Source: BOG-931 sp963761525 (lineage in GTDB: Bacteria; Pseudomonadota; Alphaproteobacteria; Rhizobiales; Xanthobacteraceae). Taken from it: a DNA stretch of 64,000 nt. Below the pieces are notes generated by a model. It was not told the DNA's origin, searched no databases, and saw only the letters and a list, made by a program, of their open reading frames with translations. Position numbers and translations under genes: made by a program. This document shows positions 18,234 to 26,480 of the stretch, one piece after another. The DNA lies in NCBI GenBank assembly GCA_963761525.1, contig CAVXHG010000002.1, positions 558,001 through 622,000 on the forward strand, written 5' to 3'. Numbering within the stretch: position 1 is the first letter of the stretch; each line of letters opens with the position of its first letter.

Positions 18234-19118
18234 ATGATCCGCGTCAAGAAGATTGCCCACGCCAGCTACGAGATGCCCAACGTCGAGCAGCAGGCGGAGT
18301 ATTACGCCAACGTGCTCGGCATGACGGTCGCCGCCAAGGAAAAGGGCGCGGTGTTCCTCGCCAACACCGTCGATCACCACTCGGTGGTGCTGCGCGAGGC
18401 CGCGCAGGCGCAATGCGCGCGCGTCGGCTTCCAGCTCGGCGAGCACGATGACCTCGACGCCTTCGAGAAGCAGGTGCAGGGCCAAGGCATCAAGACCGCA
18501 CGCAAGAAAGACCCGGAGCCTTCAATCACCGACCTTCTGACCTTCGAAGATCCGAAGGGCACCGTGATGGAGGTGTTCAAGCGCGCCGACTTCTCGCACC
18601 AGAAATTCCAGGCCAAGGGCATCGTGCCGCACAAGCTCGGCCACGTCGCTTTCCACGTCACCGACGTCAAGCACGTCACCAAGTTCTATTGCGATGTGCT
18701 GGGCTTCCGCGAGTCCGACTGGATGGCCGACTTCTTCTCGTTCCTGCGCTGCGGGCCGGACCACCACACCATCAACCTGATGCAGACCGGATCGAACCGG
18801 CACTTCCACACCGCGTTCGAGTTGCGCGACTGGGGTCACATGCAGACCGCGTGCGATTTCCTCTCGACCAACGGCTACAAGCTGCTGTGGGGGCCGGGCC
18901 GTCATGGCATCGGCCACAACCTGTTCACCTATCACCGCAGTCCGGCGGGCTTCATCACCGAGCTGTTCGCCGAGCTCGATCGCATGAACGAGGATCTCGG
19001 CTATTTCGAGCCGCGGCCCTGGCACCGCGACAATCCGCAGCGCCCGAAAGTATGGGCCAAGGACCCGACCGCCTCTAATCTCTGGGGCATCATGCCCGGC
19101 GACGAGATGCACCACTAA
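18234..19118 (+). CDS. Extradiol ring-cleavage dioxygenase-like VOC protein
   Basis: 294 residues with strong Shine-Dalgarno AAGGAG seven bases before ATG 18234. Two vicinal-oxygen-chelate modules: the first from RVKKIAHASYEMPNVEQQAE, the second from LGHVAFHVTDVKHVTKFYCD. Likely metal ligands are the His in LGHVAFHV, a His in NRHFHTAFEL and the Glu in GFITELFAEL, the 2-His-1-carboxylate pattern of type I catechol 2,3-dioxygenases. It would cleave a catecholic ring next to the hydroxyls using Fe(II) and O2. Flanked by hydroxylase, dehydrogenase and amidohydrolase genes, it is the probable ring-opening step of this cluster. Confidence 0.82.
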   Translation: MIRVKKIAHASYEMPNVEQQAEYYANVLGMTVAAKEKGAVFLANTVDHHSVVLREAAQAQCARVGFQLGEHDDLDAFEKQVQGQGIKTARKKDPEPSITDLLTFEDPKGTVMEVFKRADFSHQKFQAKGIVPHKLGHVAFHVTDVKHVTKFYCDVLGFRESDWMADFFSFLRCGPDHHTINLMQTGSNRHFHTAFELRDWGHMQTACDFLSTNGYKLLWGPGRHGIGHNLFTYHRSPAGFITELFAELDRMNEDLGYFEPRPWHRDNPQRPKVWAKDPTASNLWGIMPGDEMHH

Positions 19119-19122
19119 GCTG

Positions 19123-19256
19123 TCGTTTCCCGGACGCGATGCAGCATGTAATGCTGCATCGCTGATCCGGGGTCCAGGCAGGTGCGGTTGTGATCCCGGG
19201 TCTGCAGCGCATCACTTCGCTACGCTTCGTGCTGCGCAGCGCCCGGGAAACGCCGG
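19123..19256. repeat. Intergenic repeat region (REP-like)
   Basis: Between the dioxygenase and the Bug gene lies a stretch bounded by GTTTCCCGG near 19126 and its inverse CCGGGAAAC near 19245. Inside is an inner hairpin, GATGCAGCAT-gta-ATGCTGCATC. I recognise the overall style as a Bradyrhizobium-like dispersed intergenic repeat. It contains no convincing gene and could act as a transcription attenuator. Confidence 0.6.
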
Positions 19257-19274
19257 GTAAAGGGGGGACTACGG

Positions 19275-20239
19275 ATGAACCGTCTTTTAGCTGCGGCAGT
19301 CGCCGCTGGTCTCATTGCCCCGCTCGCCGCGCATGCGGACGATTTTCCATCCAAACCGATCACCATCGTGGTGCCGGCGCCGCCCGGCGGCGTCACCGAT
19401 GTGCTGGCGCGCACGCTGGGCAAGCACATGAACCATGACTGGGGCGTGACCCCGGTGGTGGAGAATCGCGGCGGCGCCAACAACCAGGTCGCGGCGGAAT
19501 ACGTGATGCACCAGCCGGCCGACGGCTACACCGTGATGATCGGTCCGGAAGTGACTTTCACTGCCAACCCAGCGCTGTTTCCGTTCCTGCGCTATTCGCT
19601 CAAGGACTTCACCCCGATCAGCGGATTGGCGACGATCTATCATGGCCTCATCCTCAATCCGTCGGTGCCGGCCAACAACGTCAAGGAATTGGTCGCGCTC
19701 GCCAAGTCGAAACCCGGCGCGCTCAACTACGGGACTTACGGCGTGGGCTCGACCGGCCATCTCAACATGGCGCTGTTCGAGTCGATGACCGGCACGAAGA
19801 TGACGGCGGTGCACTATAAAGGCGCGCAACCGGCGATGCTCGACGTGATCGCCGGCAATATTTCAATGATGCTGATCAGCGTCGGTAATGCGGTGGAGCA
19901 GGCGAAAGCCGGAAAGGTGAAATTCATCGCTGACGGCGCGCCGACAGCGCATGAAGCTTTTGCCGGATGTGCCGACGATTGCTGAGACCGTGCCGGGCTA
20001 CGCGGCGGCATCGTGGTTCGGCCTGTTCGGTCCCGCTGGGATGCCGGCTGACGTCGTCGACCAAATCAGCGCCGAAATGCGCGCGACCTTCAGCGATCCG
20101 GAGGTCGTGAAGAACGTGCTCAATCCGCAATATTTCGAGTCCATCGCCGGCACGCCGGAAGAGCTCGACGGCGCGGATCAATGCCGAGGAGCCGCGCTTC
20201 CGTAAAGTTATCACTGATGCGCATATCAAGCTCGAATAG
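19275..20239 (+). CDS. Bug-family (tripartite tricarboxylate) substrate-binding protein, two frameshifts
   Basis: 320 residues after removing extra bases near 19932 (GCT-g-ACG) and 20167 (CTC-g-ACG). A Sec signal peptide (MNRLLAAAVAAGLIAPLAAHA) precedes the receptor domain: FPSKPITIVVPAPPGGVTD, NRGGANNQVA, then after the first shift RMKLLPDVPTIAETVPG, and after the second RINAEEPRFRKVI, ending at 20239. Unrepaired, the frame stops at 19985. The receptor presumably captures an aromatic or organic acid for the surrounding cluster. No TctA/TctB membrane partners lie nearby. Confidence 0.8.
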
Positions 20240-20273
20240 GCCGCACGCGGGAGGATTGGAGCATGATCCGTTC

Positions 20274-20741
20274 ATGCTGACGATGATGCGCGCCGCATTG
20301 CTGCTGGCCGTCACCGCTTGCGCGCAGACCGAGTCGCAAACGCAGCCACCGATGCAGGTGCAAGCACCACCACAAGAACAGCCGCAAACAGAACCGCCGG
20401 CGCCGGCGCCCGTCCTGCCAAGCTTCGATTGCAGCCGGGCCGCGACTGTCGTCCAAAAGGAAATCTGCGCCAACCCGGATTTTGCCAACCTCGACAGCCG
20501 CATCGCCGCGCTATTGGCGCAGGCGCTCACCATCGTCAGCGCGCGCGATGCCGAAGCGCTGCGCGGCGACCAGCGAGCATGGGAGAGGGATCGAGATGAT
20601 TGCGGCGGTCGCGCACATGGTTCGTCAAATAATGGTCCATCGAATAATGCCGATGTCGACGCCTGCCTGCGCCGGGAATTGAACATGCGCGAAGGCTTGC
20701 TCCGCGTGGTCGTCGCCAGCAGGCAGTTCACCAAGCCATAG
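20274..20741 (+). CDS. Probable lipoprotein with LprI/DUF1311-like domain
   Basis: 155 residues from ATG 20274 (MLTMMRAALLLAVTACAQ). The VTAC lipobox predicts lipid attachment after export. A Gln/Pro-rich linker (about residues 20-45) leads to a Cys-containing domain: FDCSRAATVVQKEICANPDF, LDSRIAALLAQAL, and a final CLRREL. The C...K.ICxNP.L..LD pattern is that of the LprI/DUF1311 family, some members of which inhibit lysozyme. It starts 34 bases after the repaired Bug gene. Start choice is moderately sure because it produces the lipoprotein signal. Confidence 0.7.
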   Translation: MLTMMRAALLLAVTACAQTESQTQPPMQVQAPPQEQPQTEPPAPAPVLPSFDCSRAATVVQKEICANPDFANLDSRIAALLAQALTIVSARDAEALRGDQRAWERDRDDCGGRAHGSSNNGPSNNADVDACLRRELNMREGLLRVVVASRQFTKP

Positions 20742-20812
20742 CGGGGTGTTACGATTAACCCGCACGGCTAATTCTGCCGAACGTTTTTGTCCCCCCATGG
20801 AAAGACCAGAAG

Positions 20813-21787
20813 ATGCGCACCATTACGGTTGAAGAACATTTTGCGCCGCCCGGATTCCTCGACGGACCGGGCAAGGATCTGAAGGAAAGCTTTTTGCGCT
20901 TCGGCCCGCGCGGTCATAAACTGATCGCGCAGATCGAGAATATCGGCGCCGAGCGCGTCGCCGAAATGGATGCCGCCGGTATCGATATGCAGGTGCTGTC
21001 GATGAATGCGCCGGGCGTCGAACAGCTTGAAGCCGCAACCGCGCTGTCGCTGGCGCACGATTCAAACGACGCGCTGGCCGAGGCGGTCAAGAAGCATCCG
21101 ACGCGCTTTGCCGGCCTGGCCGCGCTCGCCACCATGGTGCCCGACAAGGCGGCGGCCGAGTTCGAGCGCACCGTGCGCACGCTCGGCTTCAAGGGCGCGC
21201 TGATCAACGGCCATAGCCGCGGCCGTTATCTCGACGACAAGTTCTTCTCACCGATCCTGGAATGCGCCGAAAGGCTCGACGTGCCGATCTACCTGCACCC
21301 GACGCGGCCGCCGGATGCCGTGATCGACGCGATCTACTCAGGCTTCTCGAAGGAAGTGAATTACGTGCTGGCGGGCTCCGGCTGGGGCTGGCATATCGAG
21401 ACCGCGATCCACGTCATCCGCCTGGTGCTCGGCGGCGTGTTCGACCGGTTTCCGAAATTGCAGATCGTGGTCGGCCATCTCGGTGAAGGCCTGCCGTTCA
21501 TGTTGCCGCGGCTCGATCGCAATTTCGCGCCGGCGCTGACCAAATTGCAGCGTGGCTTTGGCGACTACCTGCGGCAGAACGTGCATTACACCTTCGGCGG
21601 CTTCAATTTCCCGGCGACGTTCCTCGACCTGCTGCTCGAAGTCGGCGTCGATCGCATCATGTTCTCGGTCGATCACCCGTACGGCTCGATGGCCGCGGCG
21701 CGCACTTTCCTCGAACAAATCCCGGTCAGCGCCGCCGATCGCGAGCGCATCGCCCACGGCAACGCCGAGAAGCTGTTTAAGGTGTAG
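20813..21787 (+). CDS. Amidohydrolase family 2 protein (ACMSD / resorcylate decarboxylase type)
   Basis: 324 residues of the amidohydrolase TIM-barrel class. The N terminus TITVEEHFAPPGFL carries the metal-site EEH variant of the usual HxH. IYLHPTRPP supplies the next His, VGHLGEGLPFMLPRLD another, and MFSVDHPYGSM the last Asp. The pattern is that of aminocarboxymuconate-semialdehyde and gamma-resorcylate decarboxylases, which remove CO2 from aromatic or ring-cleaved acids through a metal centre. It closes the aromatic cluster that begins at 15 kb, fitting a decarboxylation step before or after ring opening. Confidence 0.88.
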   Translation: MRTITVEEHFAPPGFLDGPGKDLKESFLRFGPRGHKLIAQIENIGAERVAEMDAAGIDMQVLSMNAPGVEQLEAATALSLAHDSNDALAEAVKKHPTRFAGLAALATMVPDKAAAEFERTVRTLGFKGALINGHSRGRYLDDKFFSPILECAERLDVPIYLHPTRPPDAVIDAIYSGFSKEVNYVLAGSGWGWHIETAIHVIRLVLGGVFDRFPKLQIVVGHLGEGLPFMLPRLDRNFAPALTKLQRGFGDYLRQNVHYTFGGFNFPATFLDLLLEVGVDRIMFSVDHPYGSMAAARTFLEQIPVSAADRERIAHGNAEKLFKV

Positions 21788-21892
21788 CTGGCCGTCATCG
21801 CCGGGCATAGCCGTTTAAAGAACGGCGTCGCTTGGCTCGCCGATGTCCCGGCGATCTCGATGATTTGGCACGGCATTGCCACGTGAAACGAG

Positions 21893-22000
21893 ATGGCCGG
21901 AACAAGTCCGGCCATGACACTACTCAGCATGTCACCACCGGGCTTGACCCGGTGGTCCATGCTGAGCTGCCGTATGGATTGCCGGATCAAGTCCGGCAAT
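21893..22000. repeat. Two hairpin-forming intergenic repeats
   Basis: Perfect inverted repeats ATGGCCGGA-acaag(n)-TCCGGCCAT (21893-21915) and TTGCCGGA-tcaag-TCCGGCAA (21980-22000) lie between the amidohydrolase and the next leftward gene. The first recurs in the opposite orientation at 27713-27735, so these are members of a dispersed family. Confidence 0.7.
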
Positions 22001-22051
22001 GACGAGGCGGAGAAACGCGGATGACCGCCGACACAACCAACAGCGGTTGAT

Positions 22052-22735
22052 TCAGTTCGTCGGCGCGTTCGCCTGGATACTGTCGAGCTGCGCCTGCGCC
22101 GCCGCGGCTGCGTCCGAGTCGGCGGTCGCCTGGCTCGCGGCATTAACGGCATCGGATATGGCTTGGTTGCTCGCGTTTGAATCGGCATTACCGCGAACGA
22201 AGTCGTCGTTGTTGGCACCGGAAGCGGCCGTGCCGGAATCCGACCATGCCCAGGCACTTGTTGGCGGCGGGGCCGGCGCACGTTGCGTGAAGGCGAATTG
22301 CCAGCCGCGGGCCGACATGCAGGTCTTGAAGCTTGCCGATTCCGGATCCTTGCCGCCGACGCCGCACGCGCGCGTATCGGCCTGAAGGGCAGCGTTGTCG
22401 CGCGGCTGATGGTTCGCATCGCCCTTGCGGTCGGTGAAATTCACCGCCGTGTCGCGCGGGCGCGGCGACGACGGATCGGGTCCATAATGATCGAGCGCCC
22501 AGCCGCGGCCGTTCATGCATTTCTCGAAAGCCGGCATCAGGACGGTGATGTATCCGCCGGATACGCCGCAGGCGCGCCCATCCGCAAGCTTTACCGCCAT
22601 GCTGCGCGCATGGCCGCCGGGATTAAGGACATCCTTGAAATGGGCGATGTCGGCGGCGGAGGCTGCATTGAGCGATAGCGCCATCAGAATCGCCGTCGCA
22701 GCCAGAGTGCGCCGCAGAACTCTTCCGTTTGCCAT
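22052..22735 (-). CDS. Exported protein with duplicated Cys/Trp motif, function unknown
   Basis: 227 residues from ATG 22735, preceded by GGAGAG. The signal peptide runs from MANGRVLRRTLAATAILMAL to about AASA. The mature part holds two copies of RACGVxGG...F..CM..RGW (about residues 53-80 and 119-144 of the protein), so an internal duplication with two Cys each is visible. The C-terminal 70 residues are Ala/Asp/Asn/Ser-rich, low complexity and probably disordered. I do not recognise the family. The paired Cys suggest two disulfide-stabilised modules in the periplasm. Confidence 0.65.
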   Translation of the reverse strand: MANGRVLRRTLAATAILMALSLNAASAADIAHFKDVLNPGGHARSMAVKLADGRACGVSGGYITVLMPAFEKCMNGRGWALDHYGPDPSSPRPRDTAVNFTDRKGDANHQPRDNAALQADTRACGVGGKDPESASFKTCMSARGWQFAFTQRAPAPPPTSAWAWSDSGTAASGANNDDFVRGNADSNASNQAISDAVNAASQATADSDAAAAAQAQLDSIQANAPTN

Positions 22736-22912
22736 GATGCTCTCCTCTCCGCTTCCCATTGGTCGTTCGAGCGAGGTCCCCGGTTGCTCACTGGGGGATG
22801 TCCGGCGGGTTAAAGTTTGGTCATTTACCCTTGCCGGCATGACGCGTGGGAGAGGATGACGCGCGGGAGAGGAATGTGAAGCGAATTCAGGCTCTATGGC
22901 TGCTTCGCTGAC

Positions 22913-23422
22913 CTATTTTTCCGTCATCGCGCCGAGTGCCGCGACGGTGTTCAAGTTGCGCGCCGTTCCGGTCTTTGCCGCCGGAATTTTCAGCTTCGAC
23001 CGCCCCATGCCGTCCGGATAGAAGACAAAAATCTCCTGCTTGCCGAGCTGCATCTTTTCGTTGGTTCGTCCGGTTGCCTTGTCCAGCGCATCGCGCGGCG
23101 GCTTGGCGTCGAGGAAGATGATGGAGGTGTAGTTCGGTTTCTCCTTGCCAAATGGATTCTGCTTGAGGATGGCCGCAAGCTCGGCCGCGGTCCGGATGAT
23201 GACGCCGACTGCTTTCTTCGCATAAGTGTGCAGCGCTTTTTCCAGCTTCGCTTTCGCAACATCGGCCGTGGCGGCGCAGGTGAACACCACATTGCCGCTG
23301 GCGATATAGGTCTCGACATCGGTAAAGCCAGTGTCGATGCAAAGCGCCTTGAGATCGGCCATCGGCAGCTTGCCGGTGCCCCCGACATTCACCGCGCGCA
23401 GCAAGGCGACATATCTTGGCAT
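22913..23422 (-). CDS. DUF1697 family protein
   Basis: 169 residues starting MPRYVALLRAVNVGGTGKLP, the defining N terminus of DUF1697. TGFTDVETYIASGNVVF is a second conserved block, and TARNLNTVAAL is the conserved C-terminal end. The family is widespread and cytoplasmic; its biochemical role is not established. The gene stands alone, divergent from a cytochrome b561 gene about 200 bases away. Confidence 0.85.
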   Translation of the reverse strand: MPRYVALLRAVNVGGTGKLPMADLKALCIDTGFTDVETYIASGNVVFTCAATADVAKAKLEKALHTYAKKAVGVIIRTAAELAAILKQNPFGKEKPNYTSIIFLDAKPPRDALDKATGRTNEKMQLGKQEIFVFYPDGMGRSKLKIPAAKTGTARNLNTVAALGAMTEK

Positions 23423-23630
23423 GGGATGAATTTAGCACGGAATGGGGCGGCGGATGTCTTGCCCGCTTCGAGAGTTCAGAAACATCACAAGTTGTTGCCG
23501 CGGTTGTCAACACGTGTTTACGCCCCTGTCGCTGCGGTTTATTTGCTGCTGCCCGCCGGGCGCCCACTAAAAACCACAAAATTTCACGACCTCGACGGGG
23601 CCGGCTTTTCCAGCCTTGGGTTCTCGTTTC

Positions 23631-24200
23631 ATGTCGTCAACCGCAATCGCCGCCGCACCGGCGGCCCATTACCAATACAGCCGGATCCAGCGCAGCCTGC
23701 ACTGGCTGATGGCCGCGATCATTCTCATCGCGATCGGTCTCGGCATCTGGTCGTCGTATCTCGTCGTCGGTACGCCGTTCCGCCGCGCGCTGCTTGACGT
23801 CCACAAATCGCTCGGCATGACGGCGCTTGCGCTGCTGCTATTGCGCATCGCCGTTCGTCTCTTTCTCGGCGAGCCGCTCTATCGGCGGCCGCTCGATGCG
23901 CTGACCCGCGTCGGCGCGCACCTTGCCCACGGCGCGCTTTATCTGATGATGCTGTTCATGCCGCTCACCGGCTACCTGTTCTCGGCGGCCGGCGGCTATT
24001 CGCTGCCGTGGTTTGGCCTGTTCTCCTGGCCCCGCATCCTTCCGCACGACGAGCCGGACGCCTTGCTCGGCCAGAGCCTGCACCACATCGGCGCCTGGGC
24101 GATCTGCGCGCTTCTCATCGCGCACGGGCTTGCGGTCATCTGGCACGCCGCTGTGAAGAAGGACGAAGTCCTGTCGCGTATGCTGCCGTCTGGAAGGTGA
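23631..24200 (+). CDS. Cytochrome b561 family protein
   Basis: 189 residues, four predicted membrane helices. Histidines suitable for two b haems occur in RSLHWLMAAI, LLDVHKSLGM, GAHLAHGALYL and GQSLHHIGAWAI. Bacterial b561 proteins move electrons between quinones and periplasmic acceptors such as superoxide or cytochromes. Start ATG 23631 (MSSTAIAAAPA) gives the usual short polar N terminus. No obvious electron partner lies beside it. Confidence 0.88.
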   Translation: MSSTAIAAAPAAHYQYSRIQRSLHWLMAAIILIAIGLGIWSSYLVVGTPFRRALLDVHKSLGMTALALLLLRIAVRLFLGEPLYRRPLDALTRVGAHLAHGALYLMMLFMPLTGYLFSAAGGYSLPWFGLFSWPRILPHDEPDALLGQSLHHIGAWAICALLIAHGLAVIWHAAVKKDEVLSRMLPSGR

Positions 24201-24254
24201 TGAGGGTCTCTGGTTATTGCGAGCGCGAGCGAAGCAATCCAGCGCGTAATGTAA

Positions 24255-24433
24255 CCTCTCCCCGCGTGCGGGGAGAGGTCGAGCCATTAGCGCGTTCACG
24301 CGCGTCTTCGACGCGCTATGGCGAGGGTGAGGGGGCCTCTCAGCGCGTCTGAGCTGTATTTGCAGGGCACGAGAGGCTCGGCGAGCGGAAACGCCCCCTC
24401 ATCCCAACCTTCTCCCCGCGTGCGGGGAGAAGG
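24255..24433. repeat. Pair of GC-rich palindromic REP elements
   Basis: CCTCTCCCCGC-GT-GCGGGGAGAGG at 24255-24278 is followed by a related palindrome, CCTTCTCCCCGC-GT-GCGGGGAGAAGG, at 24408-24433. About 130 bases between them contain GAGGGTGAGGGGGC and its near-inverse CGCCCCCTCATCCC. The same arrangement recurs at 32727-32865. The region 24201-24600 contains no supportable gene. Confidence 0.85.
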
Positions 24434-24639
24434 AGCGCGCAACAATCCCCTCGACGCGGAAAATAGCTCTCAATTCGCGTAAGCTTTTGATCTGCGGACA
24501 GAAACTGCGTTCATGCGAATTTTGTTTCCAAAATCACCAAACAGCAGTTTTAGATCACACGCATAAGCTCCCGATCTGACAGCACAAATTGAAACGCTTT
24601 GACTTCGTGTTTCAGATTTGAAAAATGGCACTCAATCCC

Positions 24640-24975
24640 GTTCGCGTACAAGGACGCTGGTCAATGACTCTGGCCAGCGGAGCGGGATGCGGTGCCCGCG
24701 GGTGGCGGCTCGTCACCGTCACACCCGGGCGGCCTGGGCATCAGCCTGCCGGCACTATGACCGGCGCGCGAGGTGCATCGCTGGAAGTGCCACACCGTAA
24801 GGTGTGTCACGAAGCCTGGCCCAGGTTGAGCCTTGGGATGAATAGTCCCAATGGCATAGAGCCGTGGTGGAACGCCGAGAGGCGAGCGCGCGGCGATCCG
24901 CGCGCGCCGCACCCCGCTGGGTGCGGTCGTTGGCTACGCGTCTCTCGGCGTTCTGCTTCCTTTTTTCTTCTTTCG
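24640..24975 (+). ncRNA. Candidate structured non-coding RNA with terminal three-way junction
   Basis: No convincing gene, but dense stable structure. In order: GCGGG/CCCGC (24682-24699); GCCGG/CCGGC (24748-24765); CACACC-GTAA-GGTGTG (24791-24806, GNRA-type loop, extended by GTG/CAC); TTGGGA/TCCCAA (24833-24851). Then comes an 11-base outer stem, AACGCCGAGAG (24871-24881) with CTCTCGGCGTT (24942-24952). It encloses two perfect 8-base hairpins: GCGCGCGG-cgat-CCGCGCGC (24886-24905) and CCGCACCC-cgct-GGGTGCGG (24907-24926). A T-rich run (24959-24974) follows, as in a terminator. ORFs here on either strand are compositionally poor. Orientation is inferred from the 3' T-run. I cannot assign it to a named RNA family. 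Confidence 0.5.
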
Positions 24976-25122
24976 TCCATCGTGGCTCAAAGCACGGATC
25001 GTGAGGCTACCGGCAGCCACCGCCGGCGTTCTCTGGCGAAGGTCGGTGCAGAGAGCGGAGAAATTCTTGCCGCGTGACGATGACTCGGGTGCGGATCGCA
25101 TCGCGAGAACGAGATCGCTTTA

Positions 25123-25262
25123 TCACGTCTCCCGCGTGCGGGGAGAGGTTGAGCAAGCGAAGCGAGGGAGGGTGAGGGGCCACTCCGCGAGTTCGAGCTT
25201 TCAGCATCGGATCCAGCCTGGCGTGAGAGCCCCGTCGCCCCTCTCCCCGCACGCGGGGCGAG
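25123..25262. repeat. Degenerate REP pair
   Basis: TCTCCCGCGTGCGGGGAGA near 25128 and CCTCTCCCCGCACGCGGGGCGAGG near 25240 are imperfect versions of the palindrome seen at 24255. They again enclose about 100 bases with GAGGGTGAGGGG. Seen as sequence; no gene is evident between 24980 and 25326. Confidence 0.7.
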
Positions 25263-25326
25263 GGAGTGCGAAGCGGGGCGGGATGAAGTGCGTCGCTGTT
25301 TGACATCGTGAATAGGATAAGGCCGC

Positions 25327-25479
25327 TCAGGCGGTTTGTTTCGGCTCGACGGTTGTTACGCGTCCTGTTCCGGAACAAATTTTGCAAATGAGCCGGTTGC
25401 CGCGCTCGCGGATGTGGCCGGTGCCGCAACACCGTACGCAGGTTTCTTTCATGACCACAGGCGGGCGGTTGTTATGCAT
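25327..25479 (-). CDS. Small DnaJ-type zinc-finger protein (50 aa)
   Basis: ATG 25479 to stop 25327. The peptide has two CxxCxGxG-like modules, CVRCCGTG and CKICSGTG, separated by 13 residues (HIRERGNRLI), the spacing of a single DnaJ-type zinc site with four Cys. A second possible start (MKETCVRCC) is at 25452. No J domain is present. Such stand-alone fingers are probably RNA- or protein-binding accessory factors. Its partner at 25793 encodes the same architecture on the other strand. Confidence 0.6.
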   Translation of the reverse strand: MHNNRPPVVMKETCVRCCGTGHIRERGNRLICKICSGTGRVTTVEPKQTA

Positions 25480-25792
25480 CGAAAACCGCTTTCCAAAAGT
25501 CATTCTGAAATCCTTGAATAGACGGTAACCGTGAAAACGAGTGTGACACTATCGACGGCGCATTAAGGCCCCGGCGGCAGATTGCATAAAATGCCATGCA
25601 AAGCGGGCGTCATCGCCGGGCTTGGCCGCTCTTCAAACGGCTCTGCCCGGTCATGACACCGCTGTTGTTCGACATTGTGAATCGGATGAACGCGGGTAGA
25701 TTGCGCCGCGGACCCAAAGCGCCAATACGAGGGCAAATACGAGAGTAGGGGCTGTCCGCTACAACCCTACGCAGCGCGGCATTGGAGGAAAC

Positions 25793-25915
25793 ATGCCAAA
25801 AAAGCCAGCCAAGCCAAAAGCGAAATGCAAGAATTGCGAAGGCAAAGGCCTTGTCAAAAACGGCGACAAGAAAGTCCGATGCCAGCGATGCGGCGGGACC
25901 GGCTTCAAGTCGTGA
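25793..25915 (+). CDS. Small DnaJ-type zinc-finger protein (40 aa)
   Basis: A very good ribosome site (GGAGG, five bases upstream) precedes ATG 25793. The 40-residue product is a Lys/Pro-rich start (MPKKPAKPKAK) followed by CKNCEGKG and CQRCGGTG, two zinc-ligand pairs spaced as in DnaJ's Cys-rich domain. It is basic (many Lys), so nucleic-acid contact is possible. Function is not known. A near-direct repeat (TTxGACATxGTGAATxGGAT) lies upstream at about 25668 and at about 25301, close to the end of the 25327 gene. Confidence 0.7.
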   Translation: MPKKPAKPKAKCKNCEGKGLVKNGDKKVRCQRCGGTGFKS

Positions 25916-25960
25916 TCTGACGACGATCAGTTTTCGTCAGGCCGCCGGTGCTCGTTTTCG

Positions 25961-26221
25961 TCAGGCGGCCGGTACTTCGAGGATCGTGTAGGTGTGATCG
26001 ACGCTGTCGTACACGGACACCTGAATGATCGGATAGCCTATCTTGATCTTCAGCCCCACCAACTCCGCCTCTTCAGATGAGGTGTAGGAATTCTTGGTTT
26101 GCCGGTCGACCTGCAGCAGATATCGGCCGCGTTCCGGCCGCTTGCCTTGCGAGGGGATCTCCATGATCTCTTCCGCGGCATGGTCGCTCTTTGCAGGCAT
26201 TTTCATTTGGCGCGTGGCCAT
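25961..26221 (-). CDS. Conserved hypothetical protein
   Basis: 86 residues from ATG 26221, with AGGA eight bases upstream. The sequence starts MATRQMKMPAKSDHAAEEIM. It contains RGRYLLQVDRQTKNSYTSSE, then a hydrophobic beta-rich end (LVGLKIKIGYPIIQVSVYD) and ends LEVPAA. I do not recognise a domain. No signal peptide or membrane segment is seen. A longer frame to 26374 has no good start context. Confidence 0.55.
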   Translation of the reverse strand: MATRQMKMPAKSDHAAEEIMEIPSQGKRPERGRYLLQVDRQTKNSYTSSEEAELVGLKIKIGYPIIQVSVYDSVDHTYTILEVPAA

Positions 26222-26480
26222 TCGGTCATCCTTTGTGAGGGGGAGAAGTTCTTTATATAGGGTCGTTCGGCGCCGGCAGCCAGAACCTTCGTACGGAACC
26301 CACTGCTGCGTGGCTGCGATGCCGCCACACAACGAAGCAGCCAAGGTTCTATGCCAGCAGGGTTCGACGGCCAAGGCTCTACGCCAAGGTTAGGCGCGAT
26401 CCGGCCAATATCCGCCTTGGGCGTAAAGCTTATATGAACCGGCGGGCGAAGGCGCTTTAGGCGCGGTGCCCGCCGCGCCT

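Noticed and set aside
24618..25077. Overlapping short open frames at 24.6-25.1 kb on both strands
   Set aside because: Composition is typical of GC-rich non-coding sequence and the interval is better explained by stacked hairpins.
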